Assembly (NCBI RefSeq): GCF_003710985.1
Contig: NZ_RHHT01000011.1
Coordinates: forward strand, 124,001 to 188,000
Origin: Brevibacillus panacihumi
GTDB lineage: Bacteria; Bacillota; Bacilli; Brevibacillales; Brevibacillaceae
Direction of reading: 5' to 3'
DNA length: 64,000 bases
Both the position numbers and the translations under genes were made by a program. Positions 35,234 through 43,169 of this stretch are shown here, in pieces. How positions within the stretch are numbered: the first letter of the stretch is position 1; every line of letters starts with the position of its first letter. The notes under the pieces are model-generated. The model had not been told where the DNA came from, did not search any database, and saw nothing but the letters and a program-made list of their open reading frames with translations.

Positions 35234-37366
35234 ATGAGCCATTACTTGTTTGACCGAACATTCGATATTTATTTTACAGGCGTATACAACGGAAACATTA
35301 CGTTTAAGGAAACATTCGCAGAAATCTGCGATGTAGATAGAAGAACCAGAGCCCAGCTAAAAAGAGAGCCTTTTAACAAAAACAAGAAAAATACGATGAT
35401 CGATTATCTCAAGCTGCACAGTGAGCTTGCCGCCTATGCAGAAGCCCAGTGGGAAGGGGACAGAGTGACGCTTGCGAACGGGAGTGTGTACAGCCGCTAC
35501 CTTACCTTTTCGGACCGAATCGACGGCAAAGAGGTGACATCTCAGCTATGGGCTCAGCGAAAAACCAATGGCGTGTTGGACATTATCACAGTGGATGGAA
35601 AAATCGTCGCCTTTTCCAATCCGGGACGTGTCTCCTCTGAGATCGCGGTCGTGAAAGGCTATGAGAAGCTGACACCTCTCGTCAAATACGACGATCCCTT
35701 GCTATCCAAGGCACAGTATGGAATCAATAACCTCGGAACCGTTTTCGTTCCGACACGGGACGGCGTGAATCTGGCCACAGAGGTTTTTTTGCCAGACGGT
35801 TTGCAACCAGGAGAAAAGGTGCCTGCGATCGTAGTCAGAACCTGCTATGGGAAAGAAAGAGACATTCACCGCTGCTGGCACTGGACTGCGAGAGGGTATG
35901 CCTTTGTCATCCAGGATGTCCGTGGTCGATCTGACTCAGACGGCATCCTGGAGCCTTTCCAGAATGAGCGAGAAGATGCGGACGACTTGTTCAACTGGAT
36001 CGTGGCACAGGATTGGTGCGATGGCAATATCGGCATGTGGGGCGCCAGCTACCTGGGCTATACGACCACCGCTGCAGCCACCAGCGGGAATCCTCACCTG
36101 AAAACAGCCATAAGTGAAGTGAATGTAGGCTCGCCTTTTACGGATACCGCGAGACGGGGAGGAACCATCTGCTCCTGGCCACTGCTTTGCTGGACTCTTG
36201 CCCAGTCGATGAGCAACAGGACAGATTTTGCCGTCTTTGCCGGTGAATCCATCAGTGTGGAAGAGGCGGTTACGCACAGGCCCATTACGGAAATTCCGGA
36301 AAAGATCATAGGGAAAAAATCAGGTCCCTGGGATTTGTGGAGAGAGCATTATCACTATGACGATTTCTGGAAGCATTCGGACAATACCCAGCACAGCCAC
36401 AAGATCAAGATACCCATGCTGATCATGTCAGGCTGGTACGACGGGGATGCGCTGGGGGTGCAGGAGACATGGCGATTCCTGACCAAGCATGATGTCCCGG
36501 GCAGAAGGATCATCCTCGGTCCATGGCCGCATAATCTGAATGCATTCCGCGACTGCGAGGATCTGGAGTTCGGCGACAATGCCGTGGACTATGACTTCGA
36601 CACGCGAATCATCCGCTGGTTTGACCGCTATCTGAAAGGGATTCAAAACGGCGAGGATAAAAAGCCGAGAGCCATGTACTATGTGGTAGGAGAAAACCAG
36701 TGGAGAGAATCCGAGGACTGGAATCCGTTGGAGAGCAAGCTGGTGAACCTGTATCTGGCAAGCAATGGCAGTGCCAATTCGATGTTTGGCGATGGAAGAA
36801 TTGTCTGGCAGCCCGATTCAGAGCCAGGCTTTGATTCTTACATCTATGATCCCCTGCAGCCCATCGGTGAGCGCGGGCATGTGAAGCCTTACCACTGCAA
36901 CCATATCCAGCTTCGCAGCGATTGTCTGGTCTATGATACGGAGCCTCTTTCTACCGATGTGGCCATGGCGGGGAATGTCTATGCGGAGTTCTACGCCTCC
37001 TCCAGTGCAGTGGATACAGACTTTATCGTCCGTGTATCCGATGTCGACGAGAAGGGGATCGCCAGAAAAATTTCCGATAATGTCATTCGTGCCGAGTTCC
37101 GCAAAGGGTTTGACAAACCGGAACTGCTGGAACCCGGAAAAGTAGAGAAATATGAGATGGAGATGTACTTCAACGGGTATGTCTTCAAAAAAGGACATAA
37201 AATCAGAATCGACATCACGTCCAGCAACTATTACGAGTTTTTCCCCAACACCAATACCGGCATCAATCCGTATGAGGATCCGAAGCCGGTCGTGGCCGAG
37301 AATCGCATCTATCATGGCAAAGAGTATCCGTCTCATGTAAAGCTCCCCATTCTGTACGGACTGTAA
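35234..37366 (+). CDS. CocE/NonD family hydrolase (X-Pro dipeptidyl-peptidase-like)
   Basis: A 710-residue serine hydrolase. An N-terminal region of about 170 residues has no motif I recognise. The alpha/beta hydrolase domain then starts at VFVPTRDGVNLATEVFLPDG; the nucleophile elbow is GMWGASYLGYT, the acid lies near GWYDGDALG and the His in LGPWPHNLNAF. The C-terminal jelly-roll resembles the X-Pro dipeptidyl-peptidase C-terminal domain (DVAMAGNVYAEFYASSSAVD). The family includes X-Pro dipeptidases, cocaine esterase and acylases. It is last in the peptide-import operon and lacks a signal peptide, so it likely processes imported peptides or esters. GGAGTGATT precedes the ATG. Confidence 0.87.
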   Translation: MSHYLFDRTFDIYFTGVYNGNITFKETFAEICDVDRRTRAQLKREPFNKNKKNTMIDYLKLHSELAAYAEAQWEGDRVTLANGSVYSRYLTFSDRIDGKEVTSQLWAQRKTNGVLDIITVDGKIVAFSNPGRVSSEIAVVKGYEKLTPLVKYDDPLLSKAQYGINNLGTVFVPTRDGVNLATEVFLPDGLQPGEKVPAIVVRTCYGKERDIHRCWHWTARGYAFVIQDVRGRSDSDGILEPFQNEREDADDLFNWIVAQDWCDGNIGMWGASYLGYTTTAAATSGNPHLKTAISEVNVGSPFTDTARRGGTICSWPLLCWTLAQSMSNRTDFAVFAGESISVEEAVTHRPITEIPEKIIGKKSGPWDLWREHYHYDDFWKHSDNTQHSHKIKIPMLIMSGWYDGDALGVQETWRFLTKHDVPGRRIILGPWPHNLNAFRDCEDLEFGDNAVDYDFDTRIIRWFDRYLKGIQNGEDKKPRAMYYVVGENQWRESEDWNPLESKLVNLYLASNGSANSMFGDGRIVWQPDSEPGFDSYIYDPLQPIGERGHVKPYHCNHIQLRSDCLVYDTEPLSTDVAMAGNVYAEFYASSSAVDTDFIVRVSDVDEKGIARKISDNVIRAEFRKGFDKPELLEPGKVEKYEMEMYFNGYVFKKGHKIRIDITSSNYYEFFPNTNTGINPYEDPKPVVAENRIYHGKEYPSHVKLPILYGL

Positions 37367-37388
37367 GCAGTTGGGATATAACATTTTT

Positions 37389-37420
37389 GGATGCCTCACG
37401 TCGATGGGGCATCCTTTTTT
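37389..37420 (+). terminator. Terminator of the peptide-use operon
   Basis: GGATGCC (37389-37395) pairs with GGCATCC (37408-37414), extended by weaker pairs, followed by TTTTTT. Confidence 0.85.
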
Positions 37421-37455
37421 AAAATCTCATCGTTTTCCCACAAATCAATCCTAGA

Positions 37456-37488
37456 ATGAAGGAGGTGAACAACCTACCCAAAATTTGA
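37456..37488 (+). CDS. Possible 10-residue leader peptide
   Basis: ATG AAG GAG GTG and seven further codons (MKEVNNLPKI, stop TGA at 37486-37488) precede the Lys-rich protein by 15 bases. The ORF contains the near-perfect ribosome-binding sequence AAGGAGGTGA internally, and it lacks a good site of its own. The structure could control translation of the next gene, or could be only a ribosome standby site. Low confidence as a translated ORF. Confidence 0.3.
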   Translation: MKEVNNLPKI

Positions 37489-37503
37489 GAGGAGAATTGC
37501 ATC

Positions 37504-38157
37504 ATGAAAAAAATGGTATCTTCTGTCCTTGCTCTGAGTTTGCTGCTCGGAGGAGTGAGTGTAGCAGGCGCGGAAGCGAAACAGGATAAATCGGCAGCTC
37601 AGGCAGTCCACAAACAAAATAAAGAAGCAAAGCAGCAGGAAAAGTGGACGAAGGCAATCGAAGAAGCGACAAAATTGGGCCTGGGTACAGATGGAAAAAC
37701 ACTGGAACAGCTTAAATTGGAGATCAAAGCCAAGCATGAGGAACAACAGCAGGCCCGTCTGGCGAAATTCACAGCAAAAGCAGACAAGCTGGGCATCGAA
37801 ACAGCAGGCAAAACGGGTAAAGAAATTAAAGCGGCTATCAAGGCTTTTCATGCAGAGCGCAAAGAGGCTCTTTTGAAAAAGGTTAGCGAAAAAGCGAGTA
37901 AACTCGGCATTGAAACCTCCGGCAAATCAATCAAGCAAATCAAAGCGGATGTGAAGGCAAAGCAAGCTGAGCAAAAACAGGAAAAAGTCGCGAAGCTCAC
38001 AGAACAAGCATCGGAGCTGCAAATTGAAACTACAGGTTTGACTGTTAAAGAAGTGAAGGCAGCCATCAAAGAAACAAAGGCAGCTCAGAAGGAAGCAAAC
38101 AAAGCCGCTAAGAAAGAGGCTAAGAAAGAGGCTAAAAAAGAAGCAAAAAAAGCGTAA
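37504..38157 (+). CDS. Secreted Lys/Ala-rich repeat protein of unknown function
   Basis: A 217-residue protein with a Sec signal peptide (MKKMVSSVLALSLLLGG, cleavage near AGA-EA). The mature part has four repeats of about 38-42 residues sharing a core like KLGIETAGKTGKEIKAAIKA, joined by charged helices rich in Gln, Lys and Glu, and ends in repeated KKEAKKEA. The mature protein is strongly basic and likely helical or coiled. Such proteins may bind anionic wall polymers or nucleic acid, but I do not recognise the family. GAGAGGAG precedes the ATG. It is a one-gene unit before a two-component system, with a terminator after it. Confidence 0.85.
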   Translation: MKKMVSSVLALSLLLGGVSVAGAEAKQDKSAAQAVHKQNKEAKQQEKWTKAIEEATKLGLGTDGKTLEQLKLEIKAKHEEQQQARLAKFTAKADKLGIETAGKTGKEIKAAIKAFHAERKEALLKKVSEKASKLGIETSGKSIKQIKADVKAKQAEQKQEKVAKLTEQASELQIETTGLTVKEVKAAIKETKAAQKEANKAAKKEAKKEAKKEAKKA

Positions 38158-38201
38158 AGTCGAATAAAAAATCCTCCCGCCTATATCGATTGGGGAATCT
38201 C

Positions 38202-38228
38202 AAGTCACCTTGCAGGGTGACTTTTCTT
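38202..38228 (+). terminator. Terminator after the Lys-rich protein
   Basis: AAGTCACC (38202-38209) pairs with GGTGACTT (38216-38223), followed by TTCTTTG; the T-tract is moderate. Confidence 0.75.
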
Positions 38229-38285
38229 TGTGAGAATATGCAGCCTTGTTATACAATTGTTGAGGGAAACATGGATAGGGGAGAG

Positions 38286-39008
38286 ATGGCATTGAATCAC
38301 TATCGAATCGCGATTGTCGACGATGACCCTAACATTCGTCAGATCGTAGAAGCGTATCTTCAAAAGGAAGGATACGTCACCATCGCTTTAGAAACGGCCG
38401 AACAGGCAATGACCTTATGGAAGACAACGCCTCCACATCTGTGGATTTTGGATATTATGCTGCCGGGCATGAATGGGTACGAGTTTTGCCGGAGTATTCG
38501 CGAAAAGACAGAGACACCGATCATCATGATTTCAGCCAAAGACGAGGAAGTGGACAAGATTCTCGGCCTCGAACTGGGGAGTGATGATTATTTAACCAAG
38601 CCCTTCAGTCCACGTGAACTGGTCGCCAGAGTGAACCGGGCCATACGCCGCGCGGAACAAATGGCGCAGTACGACAAGACAGAACGTCCTGCCCAAACAG
38701 AACTTACCTTACAAAATCTTGACCTGCAATTGGATGCGGAGAATCGTTTTGTTTTCTGGATGGGAACAGAGATTGCTGTCACTCATAAGGAATTTCTCAT
38801 GCTGCGACTCCTCGAGGACAACCCGAATCGAGCATTTTCCAGAGATGAGTTGCTCACCCTGGTATGGGGAGATGACTACTTTGGGAGCGACCGCGTGGTA
38901 GACGATCTAATTCGCCGTATCCGCAAAAAAATGACAGGGCTGCCGATTGAGACCGTGTGGGGTTATGGTTACAGACTTCGCGTGGCAGAGGAGAAACGGT
39001 CGTTATGA
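38286..39008 (+). CDS. Two-component response regulator (OmpR/PhoB family)
   Basis: About 240 residues. The receiver domain has the acidic pair VDDDP, the phospho-acceptor Asp in LWILDIMLPGMNGYE and the Lys in DYLTKPFSPREL. The C-terminal winged helix includes VTHKEFLMLRLLEDNPNRAF and VVDDLIRRIRKKM. ATG 38286 gives MALNHYRIAIVDDD; TTG 38292 has better spacing to GGGGAG, and ATG 38271 is also possible. The stop overlaps the kinase start. Confidence 0.93.
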   Translation: MALNHYRIAIVDDDPNIRQIVEAYLQKEGYVTIALETAEQAMTLWKTTPPHLWILDIMLPGMNGYEFCRSIREKTETPIIMISAKDEEVDKILGLELGSDDYLTKPFSPRELVARVNRAIRRAEQMAQYDKTERPAQTELTLQNLDLQLDAENRFVFWMGTEIAVTHKEFLMLRLLEDNPNRAFSRDELLTLVWGDDYFGSDRVVDDLIRRIRKKMTGLPIETVWGYGYRLRVAEEKRSL

Positions 39009-40360
39009 AGCTGCTGCATCGGCTGATGATTGCTTTCGGTCTCCTTTTGCTCATCGTGACGGGTGCCTCCGCCTATTTGATCGACTCTATGCTGCTGGAT
39101 AACTTGATCGATCAACAAAGGAAGGAGCTGAAGCTAAAGGGAGAATTTTGGGCAGAAAAAGTAAGCAGCTCCTCCCGGACAGAAGAGGAAATGATCGAAG
39201 AGCTGAACCAGTTGGTGATGTCCAACAAAAAGGTGGAAATTCTTTTGCTTGGGAAACAAAAGAAAGTCATGTACACCACGATCCAAGCCAACAGCTTGAA
39301 AGACTGGATACAGACGCTGGAACGCAGGGCGGAGAAAAAGCAGGACAAAAAGTTATGGCTGGTTGGGGAAGCAGAGTATATCGTCGTTTCGCAAGCGGTG
39401 AAAGCAGGCGAATATCAGCGGCTGCTGTTGGCGACTCCGGTGCGCGGTATTAAGGATGTCAGATATGAAATCACCACTAACATTATGATTATCCTTTTCA
39501 TTGGGGTAATCTGTGCCATTCTGCTGAGCTTCTTCATTACCAGCAGCCTTGTCAAACCGTTAAGCTCCCTGATGACAGAGCTAAAGAAGGTTCGCGAACG
39601 GCAATTTTCCGAGGTCAAACACATCCACGCCAGTGGCGAGATCGGTACCGTTACACAGTCCGTATACTTTTTGGCGCAAGAGCTGGAGCGGTTTCAGGAA
39701 GTGCAAAGACAGTTCTTTCAGAATGCTTCTCATGAGCTGAAAACACCACTGATGTCGATTCAAGGGTATGCAGAAGGGATACGGGACGGTATTTTTACAG
39801 GGGAAGCAGCAAGCCAAGGTCTCGATGTGATAGTAGAAGAAACAACACGCTTAAAAGGCATCGTGACGGAAATGATTCTATTGGCGAAGCTGGAAAGTGA
39901 AGAGAATCTGTTCCATCCTGTTCGCTGTAAAGCGCAGGATGTCATCCAGCAAGCAGTTGACAAGCTGCAGCCCATTGCCATGCAAAATGGCATTACGGTT
40001 GTCATCCATCATGACGATACGAATCCCGAGATCTTGATCGATCGGGATAAATTCCTGCAAGCGGTCATCAACATCCTGAGCAATTCATACCGGCATGCCA
40101 GCGAATGCGTAGAAATCCGAATGTATACGACCAATCATCAAGCAAGTATAGAGATAACCGATGACGGCGAGGGTCTATCAGAGGATTTGCTCCCGAACCT
40201 GTTTCATCGTTTCGTCAAAGGAAAAAACGGAGAGACGGGCCTCGGCTTGGCTATATCCAGGGCAATTGTTGAACGATCAGGCGGCACCCTCACTGCTCGG
40301 AATCACGATAGAAGAGGAGCCGTATTCTCGATTGTGATTCCTGTCAGCACCTCCACATAA
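39005..40360 (+). CDS. Sensor histidine kinase
   Basis: A 451-residue membrane kinase: helix 1 (about 6-26), an extracytoplasmic sensor region of about 130 residues, helix 2 (about 160-182), HAMP, HisKA with the phospho-His in FFQNASHELKTPLMSIQGY (His243), and HATPase with NILSNSYRHA, DDGEGLS and GETGLGLAIS. It starts at ATG 39005 inside the response regulator stop (ATGA). The stimulus is unknown; no obvious target lies beside it except possibly the secreted Lys-rich protein upstream. Confidence 0.94.
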   Translation: MKLLHRLMIAFGLLLLIVTGASAYLIDSMLLDNLIDQQRKELKLKGEFWAEKVSSSSRTEEEMIEELNQLVMSNKKVEILLLGKQKKVMYTTIQANSLKDWIQTLERRAEKKQDKKLWLVGEAEYIVVSQAVKAGEYQRLLLATPVRGIKDVRYEITTNIMIILFIGVICAILLSFFITSSLVKPLSSLMTELKKVRERQFSEVKHIHASGEIGTVTQSVYFLAQELERFQEVQRQFFQNASHELKTPLMSIQGYAEGIRDGIFTGEAASQGLDVIVEETTRLKGIVTEMILLAKLESEENLFHPVRCKAQDVIQQAVDKLQPIAMQNGITVVIHHDDTNPEILIDRDKFLQAVINILSNSYRHASECVEIRMYTTNHQASIEITDDGEGLSEDLLPNLFHRFVKGKNGETGLGLAISRAIVERSGGTLTARNHDRRGAVFSIVIPVSTST

Positions 40361-40475
40361 CGTGAAGTAAAAAATGTGTTAGCAGGAGTTTCTTGCCAAA
40401 TGAAGAAGAAAATGAATAAGGGTATCCGATTTCCAAGGCAGATGTGAGTATGTGACAAACGGACGGGGGAGTTAG

Positions 40476-40943
40476 GTGCTAAGGATCGTTACGGTACAGA
40501 AAGACTGGCAATACGAGCAGGTACATGAACTATTCGTGGAGTACGTAGATTCTTTAGGCGTTGACTTGAGCTTTCAAAATATTGAGCAGGAATTGCAAAA
40601 CATCCCGGGGGAATACGCTCCTCCTGACGGCTGTATCCTTTTGGCTATCTATGGAGAAGAAGTAGCGGGATGTGTCGCATTGCGAAAACTGGATGAACAT
40701 CTTGGTGAGATGAAGAGACTGTATGTAAGGCCCGGTTATAAAGGGAAAAAAATCGGGAAAAGCTTGGCCACTTCGATCATTGAGGAGGCGAAAATCCGCG
40801 GGTATCACTATATGAGACTGGATACACTTCCTACGATGGAACAAGCTATTTCCCTGTACCGCTCGCTAGGGTTTTACACCATCCCACCATATCGTTTTAA
40901 CCCTATTGAAGGCACGCATTATATGGAAATGAAGTTGACATAA
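40476..40943 (+). CDS. GNAT N-acetyltransferase
   Basis: A 155-residue acetyltransferase with the acetyl-CoA motif EMKRLYVRPGYKGKKIGKSL and the C-terminal region EQAISLYRSLGFYTIPPY. It starts at GTG 40476 behind GGGGGAG. The substrate is unknown. It has its own terminator. Confidence 0.88.
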   Translation: MLRIVTVQKDWQYEQVHELFVEYVDSLGVDLSFQNIEQELQNIPGEYAPPDGCILLAIYGEEVAGCVALRKLDEHLGEMKRLYVRPGYKGKKIGKSLATSIIEEAKIRGYHYMRLDTLPTMEQAISLYRSLGFYTIPPYRFNPIEGTHYMEMKLT

Positions 40944-40971
40944 GCTGCACAAAGACATGGAGAAACGGGAA

Positions 40972-40998
40972 GGGCTGCATTGGCAGTCTTTTTTTTTC
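40972..40998 (+). terminator. Terminator after the GNAT gene
   Basis: GGCTGC (40973-40978) pairs with GCAGTC (40983-40988, one G-U) around ATTG, followed by a run of about ten T broken only by the end of the tract. Confidence 0.75.
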
Positions 40999-41005
40999 TG
41001 GAAAT

Positions 41006-41033
41006 TGAAACAAAATTTGGTCTCATTCGAATA
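41006..41033 (+). promoter_or_regulatory. Candidate ECF sigma promoter of the YcdB-sigma operon
   Basis: TGAAAC (41006-41011), a 16-bp spacer, and CGAATA (41028-41033). Bacillus ECF promoters have TGAAAC-N16-CGT(A/C), so only the third base of the -10 differs. The operon encodes an ECF sigma factor, so autoregulation is likely. The start codon is about 40 bases downstream. Confidence 0.65.
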
Positions 41034-41075
41034 ATGGGCGTAGGTAAAAAGATTACGTGAAGTGAGGGACAAAAA

Positions 41076-42590
41076 ATGAAAAAAATTCCAAAGAGCATGA
41101 TCGTATTGTTGGCAGCAAGCTTGGCGGTAACGGCACCCTTTAGCGCGAGCGCAGCAAGTGTCTTGGCAGCGGCAAGTCAAGAGGGCAGCCTGGCAAAGGC
41201 AGACACAAAAGTGATGGATAAGATCAAAAAAGGTTTGGAGAAGGCAAATCGCTTGCTTCCTTATCTGAAGGATTACCCCATCATGGAAGTGGAGATTTCC
41301 GAGAAGAGCCAGCTTATCATTGTAAACAAGTACCAGTCGGAGGAGAATAACATTCCAAAAGTAACCCTCTCTTTTGACCAGGAGTCTGGAGAGCTGCTTG
41401 GTTTCCTCCAGGTAAAGGGCACCAAAGGGTTCGAGTCCACCTATCCGCCTGACAAAGTGAAAGAAGTCGCGATCTCCTTTATGAAGGAATGGTATGGAGA
41501 GGATCTGGGCCGCTACCAGGTAAGTGAGATTGCAAACGAAGGGAAAGCCTCCGTCACATTCCATAAGATGGTGAATGGCGTCCCGTTCCGCAATGATGCG
41601 GTCATTCTCAGGGTGAACAGTGAAGGACATGTCGACGCCAAGGCGACGGACGGCAACCGCAAAAGCGTGATACTCAGCAAGCAGCCGAACATTGAATTCG
41701 GCGATCCCAAAGAAGCCTTGCCCAAAGAGCAGGTAGAGAAAATGTTAGCTTCTTACATGAATCCGGTCTATGCACGGGATGTAAATGGGCAGGTGAAGCT
41801 GCTGTACAGACCGAAGCTAGGTGAAATGGATGCTCGTACGGGAGCGTTCCGCGATTCAGACGCAAGCCAAAGCCAAGTAATCAAATTCCAGTCAAAAGGC
41901 CAACAGCCAACTGCGAAAACAAAAGAAGAAGCCGCTGCTTTTCTCGCTGCAAAAACCGGCTACGATATGACGAAAGAGCGTGCCGCCTTCCAGGAAATCA
42001 GCGAAGAGAAAGAAATCAATTATTTGTGGCAGACAGATTCGGGAATCATCGGCTCCTTGTACGTCGACAAGCAAACGAAAAAAATCACGAGGTATCAGGT
42101 ATTGGACAGCAAGCAGAAGAGCGAGTCCGAAAAGAAGCTGAACCCGGAGCAAGCCTTGCAGGTTGCCGTTAAAGAACTGTCCGAATATCTTCCTGCCAAC
42201 ATTACGGAAATGATGCGCTTGGGAGCGGAACATTACGCTCAATACGATCATGACAGACAACAGTACCATTTCCAGTTCAGCTTGATCCATGGCGGGATCC
42301 CAGTGGAAGACTCGATGGTGATCGCGGATGTCGATGCCGTGACAGGAAAAGCGGTTCTGCTTGACTGGAGGCTGCCGGACTTAGGGACACTGAATACATC
42401 GCTTCCCGACCCCAAGAAAGCCATTTCCCAGGAGGAAGCAGCAAAAATTTATCTTCAGAAGCATCCGTTGAAGCTGTATTACTCCATGGATGGAGACAGC
42501 GAAAAGACCGCCAGCCTCGTGTACGTCACGACTGGTGAGGACGAGGTAGACGCACTTACGGGTGAGCTGTATCGTTACGGACAAGAATAG
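41076..42590 (+). CDS. Secreted YcdB/YcdC-domain protein
   Basis: A 504-residue secreted protein with a signal peptide (MKKIPKSMIVLLAASLAVTA, cleavage after ASA near residue 27). The mature part has repeated YcdB/YcdC modules, related to PepSY: MVNGVPFRNDAVILRVNSEG and LIHGGIPVEDSMVIADVDAV are equivalent edges, and the C-terminus ends DALTGELYRYGQE. No catalytic residues are evident. The third gene of the operon carries the same module on the membrane, suggesting the two outer-face domains interact or sense the same signal. GTGAGGGAC precedes the ATG. Confidence 0.87.
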   Translation: MKKIPKSMIVLLAASLAVTAPFSASAASVLAAASQEGSLAKADTKVMDKIKKGLEKANRLLPYLKDYPIMEVEISEKSQLIIVNKYQSEENNIPKVTLSFDQESGELLGFLQVKGTKGFESTYPPDKVKEVAISFMKEWYGEDLGRYQVSEIANEGKASVTFHKMVNGVPFRNDAVILRVNSEGHVDAKATDGNRKSVILSKQPNIEFGDPKEALPKEQVEKMLASYMNPVYARDVNGQVKLLYRPKLGEMDARTGAFRDSDASQSQVIKFQSKGQQPTAKTKEEAAAFLAAKTGYDMTKERAAFQEISEEKEINYLWQTDSGIIGSLYVDKQTKKITRYQVLDSKQKSESEKKLNPEQALQVAVKELSEYLPANITEMMRLGAEHYAQYDHDRQQYHFQFSLIHGGIPVEDSMVIADVDAVTGKAVLLDWRLPDLGTLNTSLPDPKKAISQEEAAKIYLQKHPLKLYYSMDGDSEKTASLVYVTTGEDEVDALTGELYRYGQE

Positions 42591-42629
42591 GAAGAACCCG
42601 TGTCGGTTCTGGAACGGGGAGGGAGTCCG

Positions 42630-43169
42630 TTGTCAGATGATCTGGCAAAGCAGATCAGCGAAATCTACGAAGCGTATTACAATGACATCTACTATTTTCT
42701 GGTTTATTTTACCGATAAACAAGAGGACGCTGAAGATCTGACGCAGGAAGTGTTCTCACGGCTATTAAAGGCATTGCCGCAGTATGATGGTCGTGTGGCG
42801 ATGAGAACATGGTTGTTTTCGATTGCCAAACACGTGGCGATTGATCATTACCGCAAAATGAAGTGGCAGCGGCTTTTTTCGGACAATTGGCTGATACGCA
42901 TAATGACCAAGGAAGGGCTTCCGGAGCCGGAGCTGGAGATGAAGGAAGAGATGCGCCTAATTAAAGAGGCGCTCCAGAAGCTAAAACCGCAGCTTAGGAT
43001 CGTCGTGATTCTCCGCTACATCGAGGAGTACAGTGTAAAGGAAACAGCCGAAATTTTGTCTATTCCAGAGACAAAAGTGAGAGTGGATTGTCACAGGGCG
43101 CTGCAGACATTGAGGAAATTGCTAGGGCAATCGATTGAAGGGGGGATTATCAATGGGATTGCCAGATGA
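42630..43169 (+). CDS. ECF-type RNA polymerase sigma factor
   Basis: A 179-residue sigma-70 family factor of group 4. Region 2 includes IYEAYYNDIYYFLVYFTDKQ and EDLTQEVFSRLLKAL; region 4 includes RYIEEYSVKETAEILSIPET and KVRVDCHRALQTLRKLL. TTG 42630 is chosen because GGGGAGGGAG lies six bases upstream; GTG 42600 would add ten residues. The next gene overlaps it by 17 bases, as is common for sigma/anti-sigma pairs. Confidence 0.9.
   Translation: MSDDLAKQISEIYEAYYNDIYYFLVYFTDKQEDAEDLTQEVFSRLLKALPQYDGRVAMRTWLFSIAKHVAIDHYRKMKWQRLFSDNWLIRIMTKEGLPEPELEMKEEMRLIKEALQKLKPQLRIVVILRYIEEYSVKETAEILSIPETKVRVDCHRALQTLRKLLGQSIEGGIINGIAR

Noticed and set aside
38090-38157. Short DNA repeats (AAGAAAGAGGCT type) considered as a repeat array
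   Set aside because: They encode the KKEA tail of the secreted protein in frame; there are no spacers and no CRISPR character.
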